Positions 30,483-38,937 of a stretch of DNA of 64,000 nucleotides are shown here, one piece after another. This DNA comes from Prauserella salsuginis (GTDB lineage: Bacteria; Actinomycetota; Actinomycetes; Mycobacteriales; Pseudonocardiaceae): assembly GCF_024648885.1 (NCBI RefSeq), contig NZ_JANBBF010000008.1:186001-250000 (forward strand), given 5' to 3'. The notes below the pieces were generated by a model that saw nothing but the letters and a program-made list of their open reading frames with translations, was not told the DNA's origin and did no database searches. The first letter of the stretch is position 1, and each line of letters begins with the position of its first letter. A program made the position numbers and the translations under genes.

Positions 30483-31799
30483 ATGGACGTCCTGCTCACC
30501 ATCGGGGGCCTGCTGGTCGTCGTGCTGCTGACCGTCGGCACCGGGCTCGCGGTGGCCGCGGAGTTCTCCCTGACCACGCTCGAACGCAGCACCATCGAGG
30601 CCAACGTCCGCCAGGTCGGCGACCGCCGGTCGAAGACCGTCCTCAAGGCGCACCGGACCCTGTCGTTCCAACTGTCCGGCGCCCAGGTCGCGATCACGCT
30701 GACGACTCTGCTCACCGGCTACGTCGCCGAGCCCCTGCTGGGCAAGGTCCTCCGGCCCGCGCTGACGGGCCTCGGCCTGCCCGACAGCGGTGCGCGCGGT
30801 GCCTCCCTGGTGCTGTCGATGCTGCTCGCCACCGTGTTGTCCATGGTCATCGGCGAGATGGTGCCGAAGAACCTCGCCGTCTCGCTGCCGCTGAAGACGG
30901 CGCGAGCGGTGGCCGGATATCACTCCCGGTTCTCTGCGCTGTTCCGCTGGCTGATCACGCTCATGAACAACAGCGCCAACGTCGTCGTCCGCAAGCTCGG
31001 CATCGAACCGCAGGAGGAGTTGCGGTCGGCGCGTTCACCCCAGGAGCTGGGCTCGATCGTGCGCACGAGCGCAGCCAGCGGCACCCTCGACGTCGCGACG
31101 GCCCAGCTGCTCGACCGGTCGCTGCGGTTCGGCGAGCGCACCGCGGCCGAACTGATGACCCCGCGCGTGCGCGTCCAGTCGCTGCACGTCGACGACGCGG
31201 TCGCCGACCTCGTCGACCTCTCGCGCAGCACCGGACTGTCCCGCTTCCCCGTGTACCGCGAGGACCTCGACGACGTCCAGGGCGCCGTGCACATCAAACA
31301 GGCGTTCACGGTCCGCGCCGACGAACGCCGCACGGTGCCGATCGGCTCGGTGATGCGCCCCGTCCCGACGGTACCCGAGTCGCTGCCGGGGGACGCGTTG
31401 CTCGACCGGCTCCGTGCCTCCCGGTTCCAGCTCGCGATCGTGGTCGACGAATACGGTGGCAGCGCAGGACTCGTCACCCTCGAAGACGTGGTCGAGGAGA
31501 TCATCGGCGACGTACGGGACGAACACGACGACCGCGAGGAGCCGGCCTCACAGCAGATCGGCGCCGACAGCTGGGCGGTCTCCGGACAGCTGCGCGGTGA
31601 CGAGGTCGCCGACATCACCGGGTTCGCCATGCCCGACGGCGACTACGAGACGATCGCAGGCCTGATCCTCGAACGGCTCGGCCGCATCCCCGACGCCGGC
31701 GACGCGGTGGACATCGACGGCTGGCGGCTCACCGTCACGGAGATGGACCGGCACCGCATCGCCGAGGTCCGCGTCGAGCGACGGGAGGTGCCCGCGTGA
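30483..31799 (+). CDS. CNNM/CBS-domain transporter-associated protein, first of pair
   Basis: A 438-residue membrane protein: CNNM (DUF21) domain with three to four helices (residues 1-190, including LLTIGGLLVVVLLTVGTGLA and LVLSMLLATVLSMVIGEMVP), two CBS domains (about 215-335) that bind adenine nucleotides, and a CorC_HlyC C-terminal domain. VVDEYGGSAGLVTLEDVVEEIIGD is the typical end of CBS 2, quoted here as VVDEYGGSAGLVTLEDVVEE. Family members act in magnesium or cobalt efflux or sensing. Size and order match M. tuberculosis Rv1842c/Rv1841c. It overlaps the next gene by 4 bp (GTGA). Confidence 0.92.
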   Translation: MDVLLTIGGLLVVVLLTVGTGLAVAAEFSLTTLERSTIEANVRQVGDRRSKTVLKAHRTLSFQLSGAQVAITLTTLLTGYVAEPLLGKVLRPALTGLGLPDSGARGASLVLSMLLATVLSMVIGEMVPKNLAVSLPLKTARAVAGYHSRFSALFRWLITLMNNSANVVVRKLGIEPQEELRSARSPQELGSIVRTSAASGTLDVATAQLLDRSLRFGERTAAELMTPRVRVQSLHVDDAVADLVDLSRSTGLSRFPVYREDLDDVQGAVHIKQAFTVRADERRTVPIGSVMRPVPTVPESLPGDALLDRLRASRFQLAIVVDEYGGSAGLVTLEDVVEEIIGDVRDEHDDREEPASQQIGADSWAVSGQLRGDEVADITGFAMPDGDYETIAGLILERLGRIPDAGDAVDIDGWRLTVTEMDRHRIAEVRVERREVPA

Positions 31800-32842
31800 A
31801 CGACTGGGTCGCCATCTCGCTGATCGCCGTCCTGCTGGGGTTGAACGCGTTCTTCGTCGGCGCCGAGTTCGCGCTCATCTCCTCCCGCCGCGACCGCCTC
31901 GAAGCGCTGTTGGAAGCGGGCAAGAGCCGCGCGAAAATCGTCATCAAGGCGGGCCAGAACGTGTCGCTGATGCTCGCCGGCGCCCAGCTGGGCATCACGG
32001 TGTGCTCGCTGCTGCTGCTCCAGTTCGGCGAACCGGCGGTGGCGCACCGGCTCGAGGCCGCCGTCAACGCGCTCGGTGTGCCCCTGCCCGCGTACGTGGT
32101 CCACGCCGTCGCCTTCGTCGTCACACTCGTGGCCATCACCCTGCTGCACGTGCTGGTCGGCGAGATGGTGCCGAAGAACATCGCGATCGCCGAGCCGGAG
32201 CGAATGGCGCTGTGGCTCGTGCCCGTGCACGTGGCGTGGGTCCGGGTGGTGCACCCGTTCCTCTGGTTGCTCAACGGCATCGCCAACGGCGCACTCCGGC
32301 TGATGCGGGTCGAGCCGAAGGACGAGGTCGACACCGGCTACACCTCCGACGAGCTGGCGGCGCTGCTCAGCGAGTCGCGCAGGGAGGGGCTCATCGAGCA
32401 CGCCGAGCACCGGCGCCTGTCACAGACGCTCTCGTCGGCCGACAAGACGGTCGCCGACATCGTCGTGCCGATGTCCGAGCTGCGCACCGTGCCGGACCAC
32501 CCCACGCTCGGCGACGTCGAGGCAGCCGTGTCGGCCACCGGGTTCTCCCGCTACCCGCTCCGCGCCGACGACGGCGAGCTCGTCGGATACCTGCACGTCA
32601 AGGACATGCTCGCCCACCTCGGCGACGACCCGGGCGCACACGTTCCAGCGGACAAGATCCGGCGGCTGACCGAGCTGCCGGTGCACGCGCGCCTCGACAC
32701 GGCCCTGTCGGCGATGCGCCGGGAGGGCAGCCACCTGGCCACGGCCACCGACGACAGCGGCGCGGTGGTCGGAGTGGCGGCGCTGGAGGATCTGGTCGAG
32801 GAGTACGTCGGCACGGTGCGGGACGGCACGCATGTCACCTGA
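31796..32842 (+). CDS. CNNM/CBS-domain protein, second of pair
   Basis: A 348-residue paralogue of the preceding protein: CNNM domain (residues 1-175, with IGEMVPKNIA-like segment VGEMVPKNIAIAEPE), two CBS domains (about 200-345), but no CorC_HlyC tail. It is coupled to the upstream gene by GTGA overlap, suggesting a heteromeric complex. The counterpart is Rv1841c (345 residues). It probably takes part in divalent cation homeostasis at the membrane; direct transport activity is not settled for this family. Confidence 0.92.
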   Translation: MNDWVAISLIAVLLGLNAFFVGAEFALISSRRDRLEALLEAGKSRAKIVIKAGQNVSLMLAGAQLGITVCSLLLLQFGEPAVAHRLEAAVNALGVPLPAYVVHAVAFVVTLVAITLLHVLVGEMVPKNIAIAEPERMALWLVPVHVAWVRVVHPFLWLLNGIANGALRLMRVEPKDEVDTGYTSDELAALLSESRREGLIEHAEHRRLSQTLSSADKTVADIVVPMSELRTVPDHPTLGDVEAAVSATGFSRYPLRADDGELVGYLHVKDMLAHLGDDPGAHVPADKIRRLTELPVHARLDTALSAMRREGSHLATATDDSGAVVGVAALEDLVEEYVGTVRDGTHVT

Positions 32843-33728
32843 CACGATGCTCACCGAGTCGGAGTGGCGTGCCATGGAGGAGGCGCACGCCGCCCGAATG
32901 CGGCCGTGGACCGGGCCGCACCAGGCACGGCGGTCCCGCGGCGAGAAGCATCCGGTGCTGGACTTCCTGTTCACGTACTACTCGCTGCCGCCCTCGCAGT
33001 TGGAACGGTGGCAGCCGGGACCCGGCGTACTGCTCACCGGCGAGGGCTCCCGCCGGTTCCTCGACCGCACCGGGTACGTCGCCACCGGCGACGGCGTCCA
33101 CGCCGATCCGGTACTGCCGCCCAAGCGGGCACGCATGGCGCGCTACGTCGTCTCGCTGTTGGAGGCGACGGCCGCACGACCGGCCCGGCTCAACTGCTTC
33201 GGGCTCCACGAATGGGCGATGGTGTATCAGCACCCGGTCGATCAGGTCCGACACGCTCAGTTACCGCTGCGGCTGGGCTCCGAAGGTACGGACGACGTCG
33301 TCGAAAGCCTCGACATCCGCTGCGGCCACTTCGACGCCTTCCGGTTCTTCACCGAACCGGCACGGCCGCTGAACACGCTGCAGCCGACCCGCGAGACGCA
33401 GCGTGAGCTCGATCAACCTGGGTGCCTGCACGTCGGTATGGACCTGTACAAATGGGCTTACAAGCTCGGTCCGCTCGTACCGTCCGAACTGCTCGGCGAC
33501 TGCTTCGAACTGGCAGCCGACATCCGCGTACTCGACATGCGCGCGAGTCCGTACGACCTGTCGGCACTCGGCTACTCCCCCGTGCGCATCGAGACCCCGG
33601 CGGGCCGGGCGGAGTACGCACGGCAGCAGGCCGCGTTCGCCCGGCGCGCGGCTCCGCTACGCGAACGGTTGATCACCCTCTACCGCGGGTTGCTTTCGGC
33701 GACGGAAGTCGGATCCGAATCACAGTGA
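32832..33728 (+). CDS. Protein annotated in relatives as 3-methyladenine DNA glycosylase
   Basis: A 298-residue protein known across actinobacteria under the name 3-methyladenine DNA glycosylase, a label I regard as weakly supported: I see no helix-hairpin-helix or AAG-fold motif. Conserved-looking blocks are HPVLDFLFTYYSLPPSQLERW, quoted as HPVLDFLFTYYSLPPSQ, then LNCFGLHEWAMVYQ, DIRCGHFDAFRFFT and CLHVGMDLYKWAYKLGP, rich in aromatic and His/Cys residues as in a metal or hydrolytic enzyme. It overlaps the CNNM gene by 11 bp and is probably co-transcribed. Confidence 0.75.
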   Translation: MSPDTMLTESEWRAMEEAHAARMRPWTGPHQARRSRGEKHPVLDFLFTYYSLPPSQLERWQPGPGVLLTGEGSRRFLDRTGYVATGDGVHADPVLPPKRARMARYVVSLLEATAARPARLNCFGLHEWAMVYQHPVDQVRHAQLPLRLGSEGTDDVVESLDIRCGHFDAFRFFTEPARPLNTLQPTRETQRELDQPGCLHVGMDLYKWAYKLGPLVPSELLGDCFELAADIRVLDMRASPYDLSALGYSPVRIETPAGRAEYARQQAAFARRAAPLRERLITLYRGLLSATEVGSESQ

Positions 33729-33814
33729 TCCAGCGGGCTGGGCTGTTAGGGTGGTTACGTTTTTGTCACGTCGACAGAGTGTGATCAGCACTCCGTGCAG
33801 GTGAGAGGACGCGA

Positions 33815-35104
33815 ATGGGGCGGCACTACCGAGCCGAGGACCCGGCTCCCGGGCAGCCTGATCCGCTGCGCAAGGCCAGACAGGCGATCGGCGGCGCACG
33901 TACAGGCGGCTCGCCGGACGACTGGTTCCGCGACACGACGACGCCGCCGGCGGCGTACCGCAGCGCGCCCGGCTACTCACCGGCCCCGGACGACGTCCTG
34001 TCCACCTCACCGGCGATGCACCCGGTGGCACAGGCCCACACCGGCGACGAGAGCGCGGCCGAACTGACCACGCGTATCGATCCCGTCCCTGCCGCGGGGC
34101 CGTCCGGCGGCACAGGTCCCGCCGAGGACGCGGCGACTCGTCCCGCGGCGGCAGGCAGGCCCCCGCGGCCGCGTCCGCGCCCGGACCGCCCGCACGTCCA
34201 CGACGCCGGCCGCCCGGCGGTCACCGACTCGCCCGCCGGAGCCGGCAGCGCGACGACGGCCCAGCCGGATACCACGCGAACATCCGGCGCGCCCTCGCCC
34301 GGCACGGCGCCGGCCAACCCGACTCCGGCCAACACGACCCCGGCCAACACGACCCCGGCCGCCGCGCCGTCGTCCGCGACGTCGGACGACCGCGACACGG
34401 TGACGTCGACCGGCGGCCGTCGGCGGGTCACCGCGACGGGCCGCCACAGCGCCGTCAGCGCCACGGGCGGTCGCAGGGCTGTCACGTCGACCGGCAGACA
34501 CGGCACGGTCACGTCCACGGGCAGCCATCGCGCAGTGGACAAGAAGCCCAAGCGGAGGATTGCGGCGTGGCCGGTGGCCTGCGGTGTCCTCGTCGTGCTC
34601 ATCGTGGCCGGAATCTTCGGCTGGAACTGGGCCGACGGCGTCCTGTCGAACCGTGCCGAGGCTCAGGCCGCGGCGTGCGAGGAAGGCGAGTCCACACTGC
34701 GGGTGGCCACCGCCCCGGCCGTGGCCGACCCCGTCCGGCAGGCCGCCAAAGCGTGGAACGACGAGGAAACCGTGGTCCACGGCCACTGCGTCACCGTCAA
34801 GGTGCAGCCGGGTACCTCGTCGGAGGTGTTCACCGACCTGACCGGCGATCGCACCCGTGGCACGCCCGCCGCGTGGATCATGGACGACACGAAGTGGTCG
34901 GACCGCCTCGCCTCGGACCAACCCGACCGGATCGGCGCGTCCCCGGAGAAGATCGCCTCCGGACCGGACGGCACGTTCACCTACGTCAGCCTCGCCGGCA
35001 ACGGCGTGGACACGGTGCAGCAGCGGGCCGCGCAGTCGTTCCGTGCGCACCTGACCTCGCCGGAACAGCAGAAGCGATTCGCCGAGGCCGGGTTCACCGG
35101 CTGA
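33815..35104 (+). CDS. Membrane-anchored protein with shortened solute-binding-like domain
   Basis: A 429-residue protein. Residues 1-245 are disordered, Pro/Thr/Ala-rich and cytosolic, with a TPAN/TTPAN run and five 9-residue repeats (196-240). One membrane helix (PVACGVLVVLIVAGIFGWNW, about 252-270) follows, then about 150 exported residues. These begin ACEEGESTLRVATAPAVADP, continue with a conserved Cys (HGHCVTVKV) and AAWIMDDTKW, and end FRAHLTSPEQQKRFAEAGF. Both ends resemble the first and last parts of an actinobacterial extracellular solute-binding domain often fused to a VWA domain, but the middle lobe and the VWA domain are absent. ATG start with GAGAGGA upstream. Confidence 0.8.
   Translation: MGRHYRAEDPAPGQPDPLRKARQAIGGARTGGSPDDWFRDTTTPPAAYRSAPGYSPAPDDVLSTSPAMHPVAQAHTGDESAAELTTRIDPVPAAGPSGGTGPAEDAATRPAAAGRPPRPRPRPDRPHVHDAGRPAVTDSPAGAGSATTAQPDTTRTSGAPSPGTAPANPTPANTTPANTTPAAAPSSATSDDRDTVTSTGGRRRVTATGRHSAVSATGGRRAVTSTGRHGTVTSTGSHRAVDKKPKRRIAAWPVACGVLVVLIVAGIFGWNWADGVLSNRAEAQAAACEEGESTLRVATAPAVADPVRQAAKAWNDEETVVHGHCVTVKVQPGTSSEVFTDLTGDRTRGTPAAWIMDDTKWSDRLASDQPDRIGASPEKIASGPDGTFTYVSLAGNGVDTVQQRAAQSFRAHLTSPEQQKRFAEAGFTG
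34400..34534 (+). repeat. 27-bp coding repeats, 9-residue unit
   Basis: Five consecutive units VTSTGGRRR, VTATGRHSA, VSATGGRRA, VTSTGRHGT and VTSTGSHRA occupy residues 196-240 of the membrane-anchored protein, just inside the membrane helix. Thr/Ser next to basic residues make them possible kinase targets (inference). Confidence 0.85.
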
Positions 35105-35212
35105 CGCGAGCTCACGGGGCGGGCTCGCGGGCCGGCTCCCGCACCTCCGTGCGGTTCTGCCGGCTTATCCGAGCGACGGCGAGGAGCAGTGGGCCGGCCA
35201 CGAAAGACGAGC

Positions 35213-35229
35213 CGTATAGGACGTTATAC
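35213..35229. promoter_or_regulatory. Second copy of the CGTATAGGnnGTTATAC motif
   Basis: CGTATAGGACGTTATAC is identical to the site at 7051-7067 at every position except the central two bases. It lies within the 234-bp gap between two convergent genes. The rest of that gap shows no gene or strong hairpin. Confidence 0.6.
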
Positions 35230-35338
35230 AATGACCGGTGCGACCGCCCCGCACACAACTACACCCGCACACTCGGTGAGTGTCCGGGCGCTGGATGTCC
35301 GAGAGTCGCGTGTTCGGAAGTCGTGGTCGGGGTGTCGC

Positions 35339-35908
35339 TCAGCCGGTACGGCGGGCGTTACGCCGCTGGGTCAGCTCGTCGGCCACCGGCGTGTCCAACT
35401 CGCCGCCGTCGGCCCGCTCCGCGGGGAACTCGTGCAGCGAACCACTGATCTCCTGCATCGCACCACTGACGGCGATGCCGAACACGCCCTGTCCACCCTG
35501 CAGCAGATCGACGATCTCCTCCGGTGAGGTGCATTCGTAGACGGTCGTCCCGTCGGAGAACAGCGTCACCCTGGCCAGGTCACGCACTCCCCTGCCCCGC
35601 AGGTGATCGACCGCGACCCGGATGTTCTGCAGGGAGATACCCGTGTCGAGCAGCCGCTTGATGATCTTCAGGACCAGCAGGTCCTTGAACGAGTACAGCC
35701 GCTGCGACCCCGAACCGTGCGCCGTGCGGATACTGGGCGCGATCAGCTTGGTGCGCGCCCAGTAGTCCAGCTGGCGATAGGTGATTCCGGCGATCTGACA
35801 GGCCGCTGGGCCGCGGTAGCCGACCAGCTCATCCGGCAGTGAGTCGTCGGGAAACAACGCCCCCTGCTCGCCACCGTCGATGCCCCTGATCGGACTGTCG
35901 TCGACCAC
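35339..35908 (-). CDS. MerR-family regulator (Rv1830-type)
   Basis: A 189-residue MerR-like DNA-binding protein. The winged helix starts VGYRGPAACQIAGITYRQLDYWARTKLI, here quoted as GPAACQIAGITYRQLDYW, followed by GSGSQRLYSFKDLLVLKIIKRLLDTGISLQ. The C-terminal part (TVYECTSPEEIVDLLQGGQGV) has no metal-binding cysteine set. It matches the conserved MerR gene next to ftsR/garA in mycobacteria. GTG start with GAGGAGG 5 bp upstream. The 3' end faces the secreted-protein gene. Its target genes are not known from sequence. Confidence 0.9.
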   Translation of the reverse strand: MVDDSPIRGIDGGEQGALFPDDSLPDELVGYRGPAACQIAGITYRQLDYWARTKLIAPSIRTAHGSGSQRLYSFKDLLVLKIIKRLLDTGISLQNIRVAVDHLRGRGVRDLARVTLFSDGTTVYECTSPEEIVDLLQGGQGVFGIAVSGAMQEISGSLHEFPAERADGGELDTPVADELTQRRNARRTG

Positions 35909-36116
35909 GCATGCCTCCTCTCGTCCGGCCGCGCGGCCGACGAAACAAGACCGCCGACCCGGGCGGGCCGACCGGTACGACCTACGCCCGTGCGGCCCGG
36001 TCGCCGGCCACGGCGCGTTTCGTCGCTCTTCGAACGGTATGCCTGCCCCACGGGGCGGTCAACGCGACGCGCGGGCACCGTGACGACATCTCGACCCGAT
36101 TACGCGGTTGCCATGT

Positions 36117-36145
36117 TTTACTCACATGAGTAAACTATTACTCAT
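36117..36145. promoter_or_regulatory. Overlapping palindromes at the TetR gene start
   Basis: TTTACTCA-CA-TGAGTAAA (36117-36134) is a perfect 8-bp inverted repeat. It shares its right half with a second perfect one, ATGAGTAA-ACTA-TTACTCAT (36126-36145). Three alternating half-sites thus run into the start codon of the TetR gene, as expected for an autorepressor that can load two dimers. Confidence 0.75.
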
Positions 36146-36818
36146 GCAGGTAAACGCGTCGTCCGACGGACACCCGGACCTCGAGCTGTCCGACACCGAA
36201 CTCACCGAGTTCGGCGCAGGCACCGGACTCACCCTCACCGAAGACGTCCGCCGCAGGCAGATCATCGATGCCACGATCTCGGCCATCGCCGAACTGGGCT
36301 ACGTGAAGACCTCGTTCGCCCGGATCGTCGAACGGGCGGGACTGTCCAGCACGCGAATGGTCTCCTACCACTTCGCCGGCAAGAGTGATCTCGTCCAGGC
36401 GACGCTCGGAACCATCGTCGACCGGCAGGACACGTTCGTCGTCGAACGCCTCGCCGGCGAACAGGACCTCCGCCGGCTGCTGCTCGGCCAGCTCCGGGCC
36501 GAGGTCGCCTTCCTCGCGACGCATCCGCAGGAATCGACCGCACTCGTCGAGATCGGCACCCACGCCGCCACCGCCGACGACGCCGACGTCTCCGCTCAGG
36601 TCGTACACGCGATCCGGGTGGGCAGGTTCGAACGGCAACTCGCGCAAGGCACCCGCCATGGGGTGTTCCGCGAGTGCGATCCACAGATCATGGCGCTCAC
36701 CATGCGCCAGGCGATCGACGGCGTCGTCCTCCGGCTCCGCCAGCAACCCTCGCTCGATCTGGACGCCTGCGGCCGCGAACTGGCCGACCTGTTCGACCGG
36801 GCCGTCCGCGCGGAGTGA
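36144..36818 (+). CDS. TetR-family regulator
   Basis: A 224-residue TetR protein. An N-terminal acidic tail (about 30 residues) precedes the helix-turn-helix: RRRQIIDATISAIAELGYVK, then FARIVERAGLSSTRMVSYHFAGKSDL, with the YHF-GKSDL motif. The ligand domain is unassigned. The start is ATG 36144 or ATG 36126; both lie inside the palindromic operator and no Shine-Dalgarno is visible, so the mRNA may be leaderless. The gene sits between the MerR and DUF151 genes, which are neighbours in mycobacteria, so it looks like a lineage-specific insertion. Its 3' end is 6 bp from the convergent DUF151 gene. Confidence 0.87.
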   Translation: MQVNASSDGHPDLELSDTELTEFGAGTGLTLTEDVRRRQIIDATISAIAELGYVKTSFARIVERAGLSSTRMVSYHFAGKSDLVQATLGTIVDRQDTFVVERLAGEQDLRRLLLGQLRAEVAFLATHPQESTALVEIGTHAATADDADVSAQVVHAIRVGRFERQLAQGTRHGVFRECDPQIMALTMRQAIDGVVLRLRQQPSLDLDACGRELADLFDRAVRAE

Positions 36819-36824
36819 CGGCGG

Positions 36825-37298
36825 CTATGTGTCGGCGCCGCGGAAGTCCTCCGGCGACACGGAGTCGAGGAACTCGCGGAACTTCTCGACCTCGTCCTCC
36901 TGCTCGTCCGGGATGATCAGGCCGGCTTCGTCGAGCACGCCCTCTTCCGCGTGGATCGGCACCCCCATGCGGAGGGCGAGCGCAACCGAGTCACTGGGCC
37001 GCGCCGATACCCGCACGTCCCCGTCGAACACGAGCTCGGCGAAGAAGGTGCTCTCCTGCAGATCGGTGATGATCACCTGTTCGAGCTCGCGGCCGAGGCC
37101 GCCGATGACGTCCTTGAGCAGATCGTGAGTCAGCGGACGGGCCGGCCGCACGCCTTGCTGTTCCAAGGCGATCGCGGTCGCCTCCACCGAGCCGATCCAG
37201 ATCGGCAGGTACCGCTCGCCTTCCGTCTCCCGCAGCAACAAGATCGGCTGGTTCGCGGGCAGCTCGACCCGGACGCCGACGACGCGCATCTCGCTCAT
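36825..37298 (-). CDS. Bifunctional nuclease-family protein (DUF151)
   Basis: A 157-residue protein of the BFN/DUF151 family, counterpart of Rv1829. It starts MSEMRVVGVRVELPANQPI and contains LLLRETEGERYLPIWIGSVEATAIA and RPSDSVALALRMGVPIHAEE, the usual conserved blocks; the acidic tail DEQEDEVEKFREFLDSVSPEDF is also typical (quoted in part). Plant relatives cut DNA and RNA; the bacterial role is not established. ATG 37298 with GGGAGG upstream is preferred over ATG 37289. It lies next to ftsR, as in mycobacteria. Confidence 0.92.
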   Translation of the reverse strand: MSEMRVVGVRVELPANQPILLLRETEGERYLPIWIGSVEATAIALEQQGVRPARPLTHDLLKDVIGGLGRELEQVIITDLQESTFFAELVFDGDVRVSARPSDSVALALRMGVPIHAEEGVLDEAGLIIPDEQEDEVEKFREFLDSVSPEDFRGADT

Positions 37299-37588
37299 CG
37301 GGCTTCGCCTCCCTCTCTGCGCGCGGGCTGCAGCGCTTCGCGGTGGATCAGCCGTTCGGCCGGCCCACGCGGGTTCCACGCGGACACCGCCGACGCTACC
37401 CGCCATCGGTGCGCTGTGCTCGCTTCTCACTCTCGCCGGCCCGGTCTCTTCGAGCCCGCCCTCAACCGTACGTCATCCCGGGCGCTACACCGAAGTTTCG
37501 CCACCCGGCTTCTGCAGCTGTGACCGCCGCACTGCTCCGTCCGAGCGCCCGGAGACCGCCGAATGCCGATCCCCGGTCGGCCGCGCGC

Positions 37589-38350
37589 TCACCCGTGGGT
37601 CAGCCCCCGGATGCCCGCCTTCACGAGGAGGGTGTGCAGCGTGACCGACAGGGCCGCCAGTTCGCGGACGAGCTCGTCCCCGCGTTCCCTGGCGCCCTCG
37701 TCGCGGTGCCGGTATACGGGCGCCGCAACCTGCTCGAGGAGCCCGACCTCACGGTCGGCCGAGACCCGCAACGCCCGCAGGTGCCGCGGTTCGATACCGA
37801 ACGCCCCCATCGCGGTGACCGTCTTCGCGATCGTCACGGCGTCGGCGTCGTAGAACCCGCCGGCACCCGGCCGGATCAGGCCGTACTGGACGAGTTCGGC
37901 CAGCAGTGCCTCGTCGATCTCCGCCTCGGCCAGTAGCTCCTCCGAGGACAACCGGGCCGTGGCGTCGCCGGCGAAGTCGTCCGCCGTCGGCGCGGGCACA
38001 CCGGTGTCCGGAGCGTCGAGCGGAACCAGCCGCCGCGCGGGCCGCGACCCCGGATCGGGAGTCGGTTCGCGCCCCGCGGCCGCGCCGCGATCCGCCGCCT
38101 CGAGCTGCTCCTTGATGACCTTCAGCGGGAGGTAATGATCTCGCTGGGCCGTCAGCACGAACCGGAGCCGCTCCACGTCGGCGCTCGTGAACTGACGGTA
38201 GCCGGACGGCGTGCGAGCAGGCCGGACCAGGCCCTCGGATTCGAGAAACCTGATCTTCGAGATCGTCACCCCGGGGAAATCCTTGCGCAGTTGCGCCAGC
38301 ACGGCCCCGATGCTCAAACCCTCGCGTGGTTGCCGTCCGGCAGCCGTCAC
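37589..38350 (-). CDS. ftsR: FtsR, MerR-type regulator of ftsZ
   Basis: A 253-residue MerR protein, counterpart of Rv1828 and of corynebacterial FtsR, an activator of ftsZ and cell division. The winged helix is SIGAVLAQLRKDFPGVTISKIRFLESEGL, quoted as SIGAVLAQLRKDFPGVTISK, then RTPSGYRQFTSADVERLRFVL. A long C-terminal domain contains a Pro/Asp-rich linker and a helical region EEALLAEAEIDEALLAELVQYGLI-like segment (SEELLAEAEIDEALLAEL). The GTG start overlaps the garA stop by 4 bp. It probably senses a cell-cycle or metabolic cue through the C-terminal domain. Confidence 0.93.
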   Translation of the reverse strand: MTAAGRQPREGLSIGAVLAQLRKDFPGVTISKIRFLESEGLVRPARTPSGYRQFTSADVERLRFVLTAQRDHYLPLKVIKEQLEAADRGAAAGREPTPDPGSRPARRLVPLDAPDTGVPAPTADDFAGDATARLSSEELLAEAEIDEALLAELVQYGLIRPGAGGFYDADAVTIAKTVTAMGAFGIEPRHLRALRVSADREVGLLEQVAAPVYRHRDEGARERGDELVRELAALSVTLHTLLVKAGIRGLTHG

Positions 38351-38799
38351 TGCGCCCCCTGGCCTCCGGTCAGGAACACCAGACGGAACTTGCCGATCTG
38401 CACTTCGTCGCCGCCCGCCAGGACGGCCTGGTCGACCGGCTCGCGGTTGACGTACGTGCCGTTGAGGCTGCCGACGTCGATCACGACGAACGACCCGCCT
38501 TCGCGGCGGAACTCCGCGTGCCGCCGCGAGACCGTGACGTCGTCGAGGAAGATATCGCTGTCGGGGTGCCGGCCCGCGCTCGTCGTGTCGCGGTCGAGCA
38601 GGAATCGCGAACCCGCGTTCGGGCCCCGCTTGACCACCAGCAACGCCGAGCCCGCGGGCAGCGCGTCAACGCCGGCCTCCTGCGGCTCGACCGCCGGCGC
38701 CTCCTGCCCTTCCCCTTCCGACAGGAAGTCCGCCCGGAACACGGAGGTCCTCTCCGGAGCTCCCTCCGGGGGAATCTCGGGCCCGTCGTTCGTGCTCAC
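38347..38799 (-). CDS. garA: GarA, FHA-domain metabolic switch protein
   Basis: A 150-residue phospho-switch that inhibits 2-oxoglutarate decarboxylase and glutamate dehydrogenase and activates glutamate synthase in relatives. The N-terminal phospho-motif is ERTSVFRADFLSE (Thr18), and the FHA domain shows GRHPDSDIFLDDVTVSRRHAEF and VGSLNGTYVNREPV with the Arg, Ser and Asn that bind phosphothreonine. Mycobacterial GarA has two adjacent threonines (Thr21 for PknG, Thr22 for PknB); here the first is Arg17. GTG start with AAGGAG 8 bp upstream. It is coupled to ftsR. Confidence 0.95.
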   Translation of the reverse strand: MSTNDGPEIPPEGAPERTSVFRADFLSEGEGQEAPAVEPQEAGVDALPAGSALLVVKRGPNAGSRFLLDRDTTSAGRHPDSDIFLDDVTVSRRHAEFRREGGSFVVIDVGSLNGTYVNREPVDQAVLAGGDEVQIGKFRLVFLTGGQGAQ

Positions 38800-38937
38800 C
38801 TGAGCTCTCCTTACGCACTGACAGTGTGTCACTTGGCCTTCTCACCGCCCGTGGTCGCGAAACCGCAGGCGGCCATGAAACCTGGTGCGCCTCAACGTAC
38901 CGCGCGGGCGGCCGCGCGCAATGCCCGGGCTCCCCGA

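Noticed and set aside
33815-35104. A frameshifted pseudogene of an SBP-VWA protein
   Set aside because: The frame is intact from start to stop with normal codon use, and no VWA remnant was found in the 234 bp downstream.
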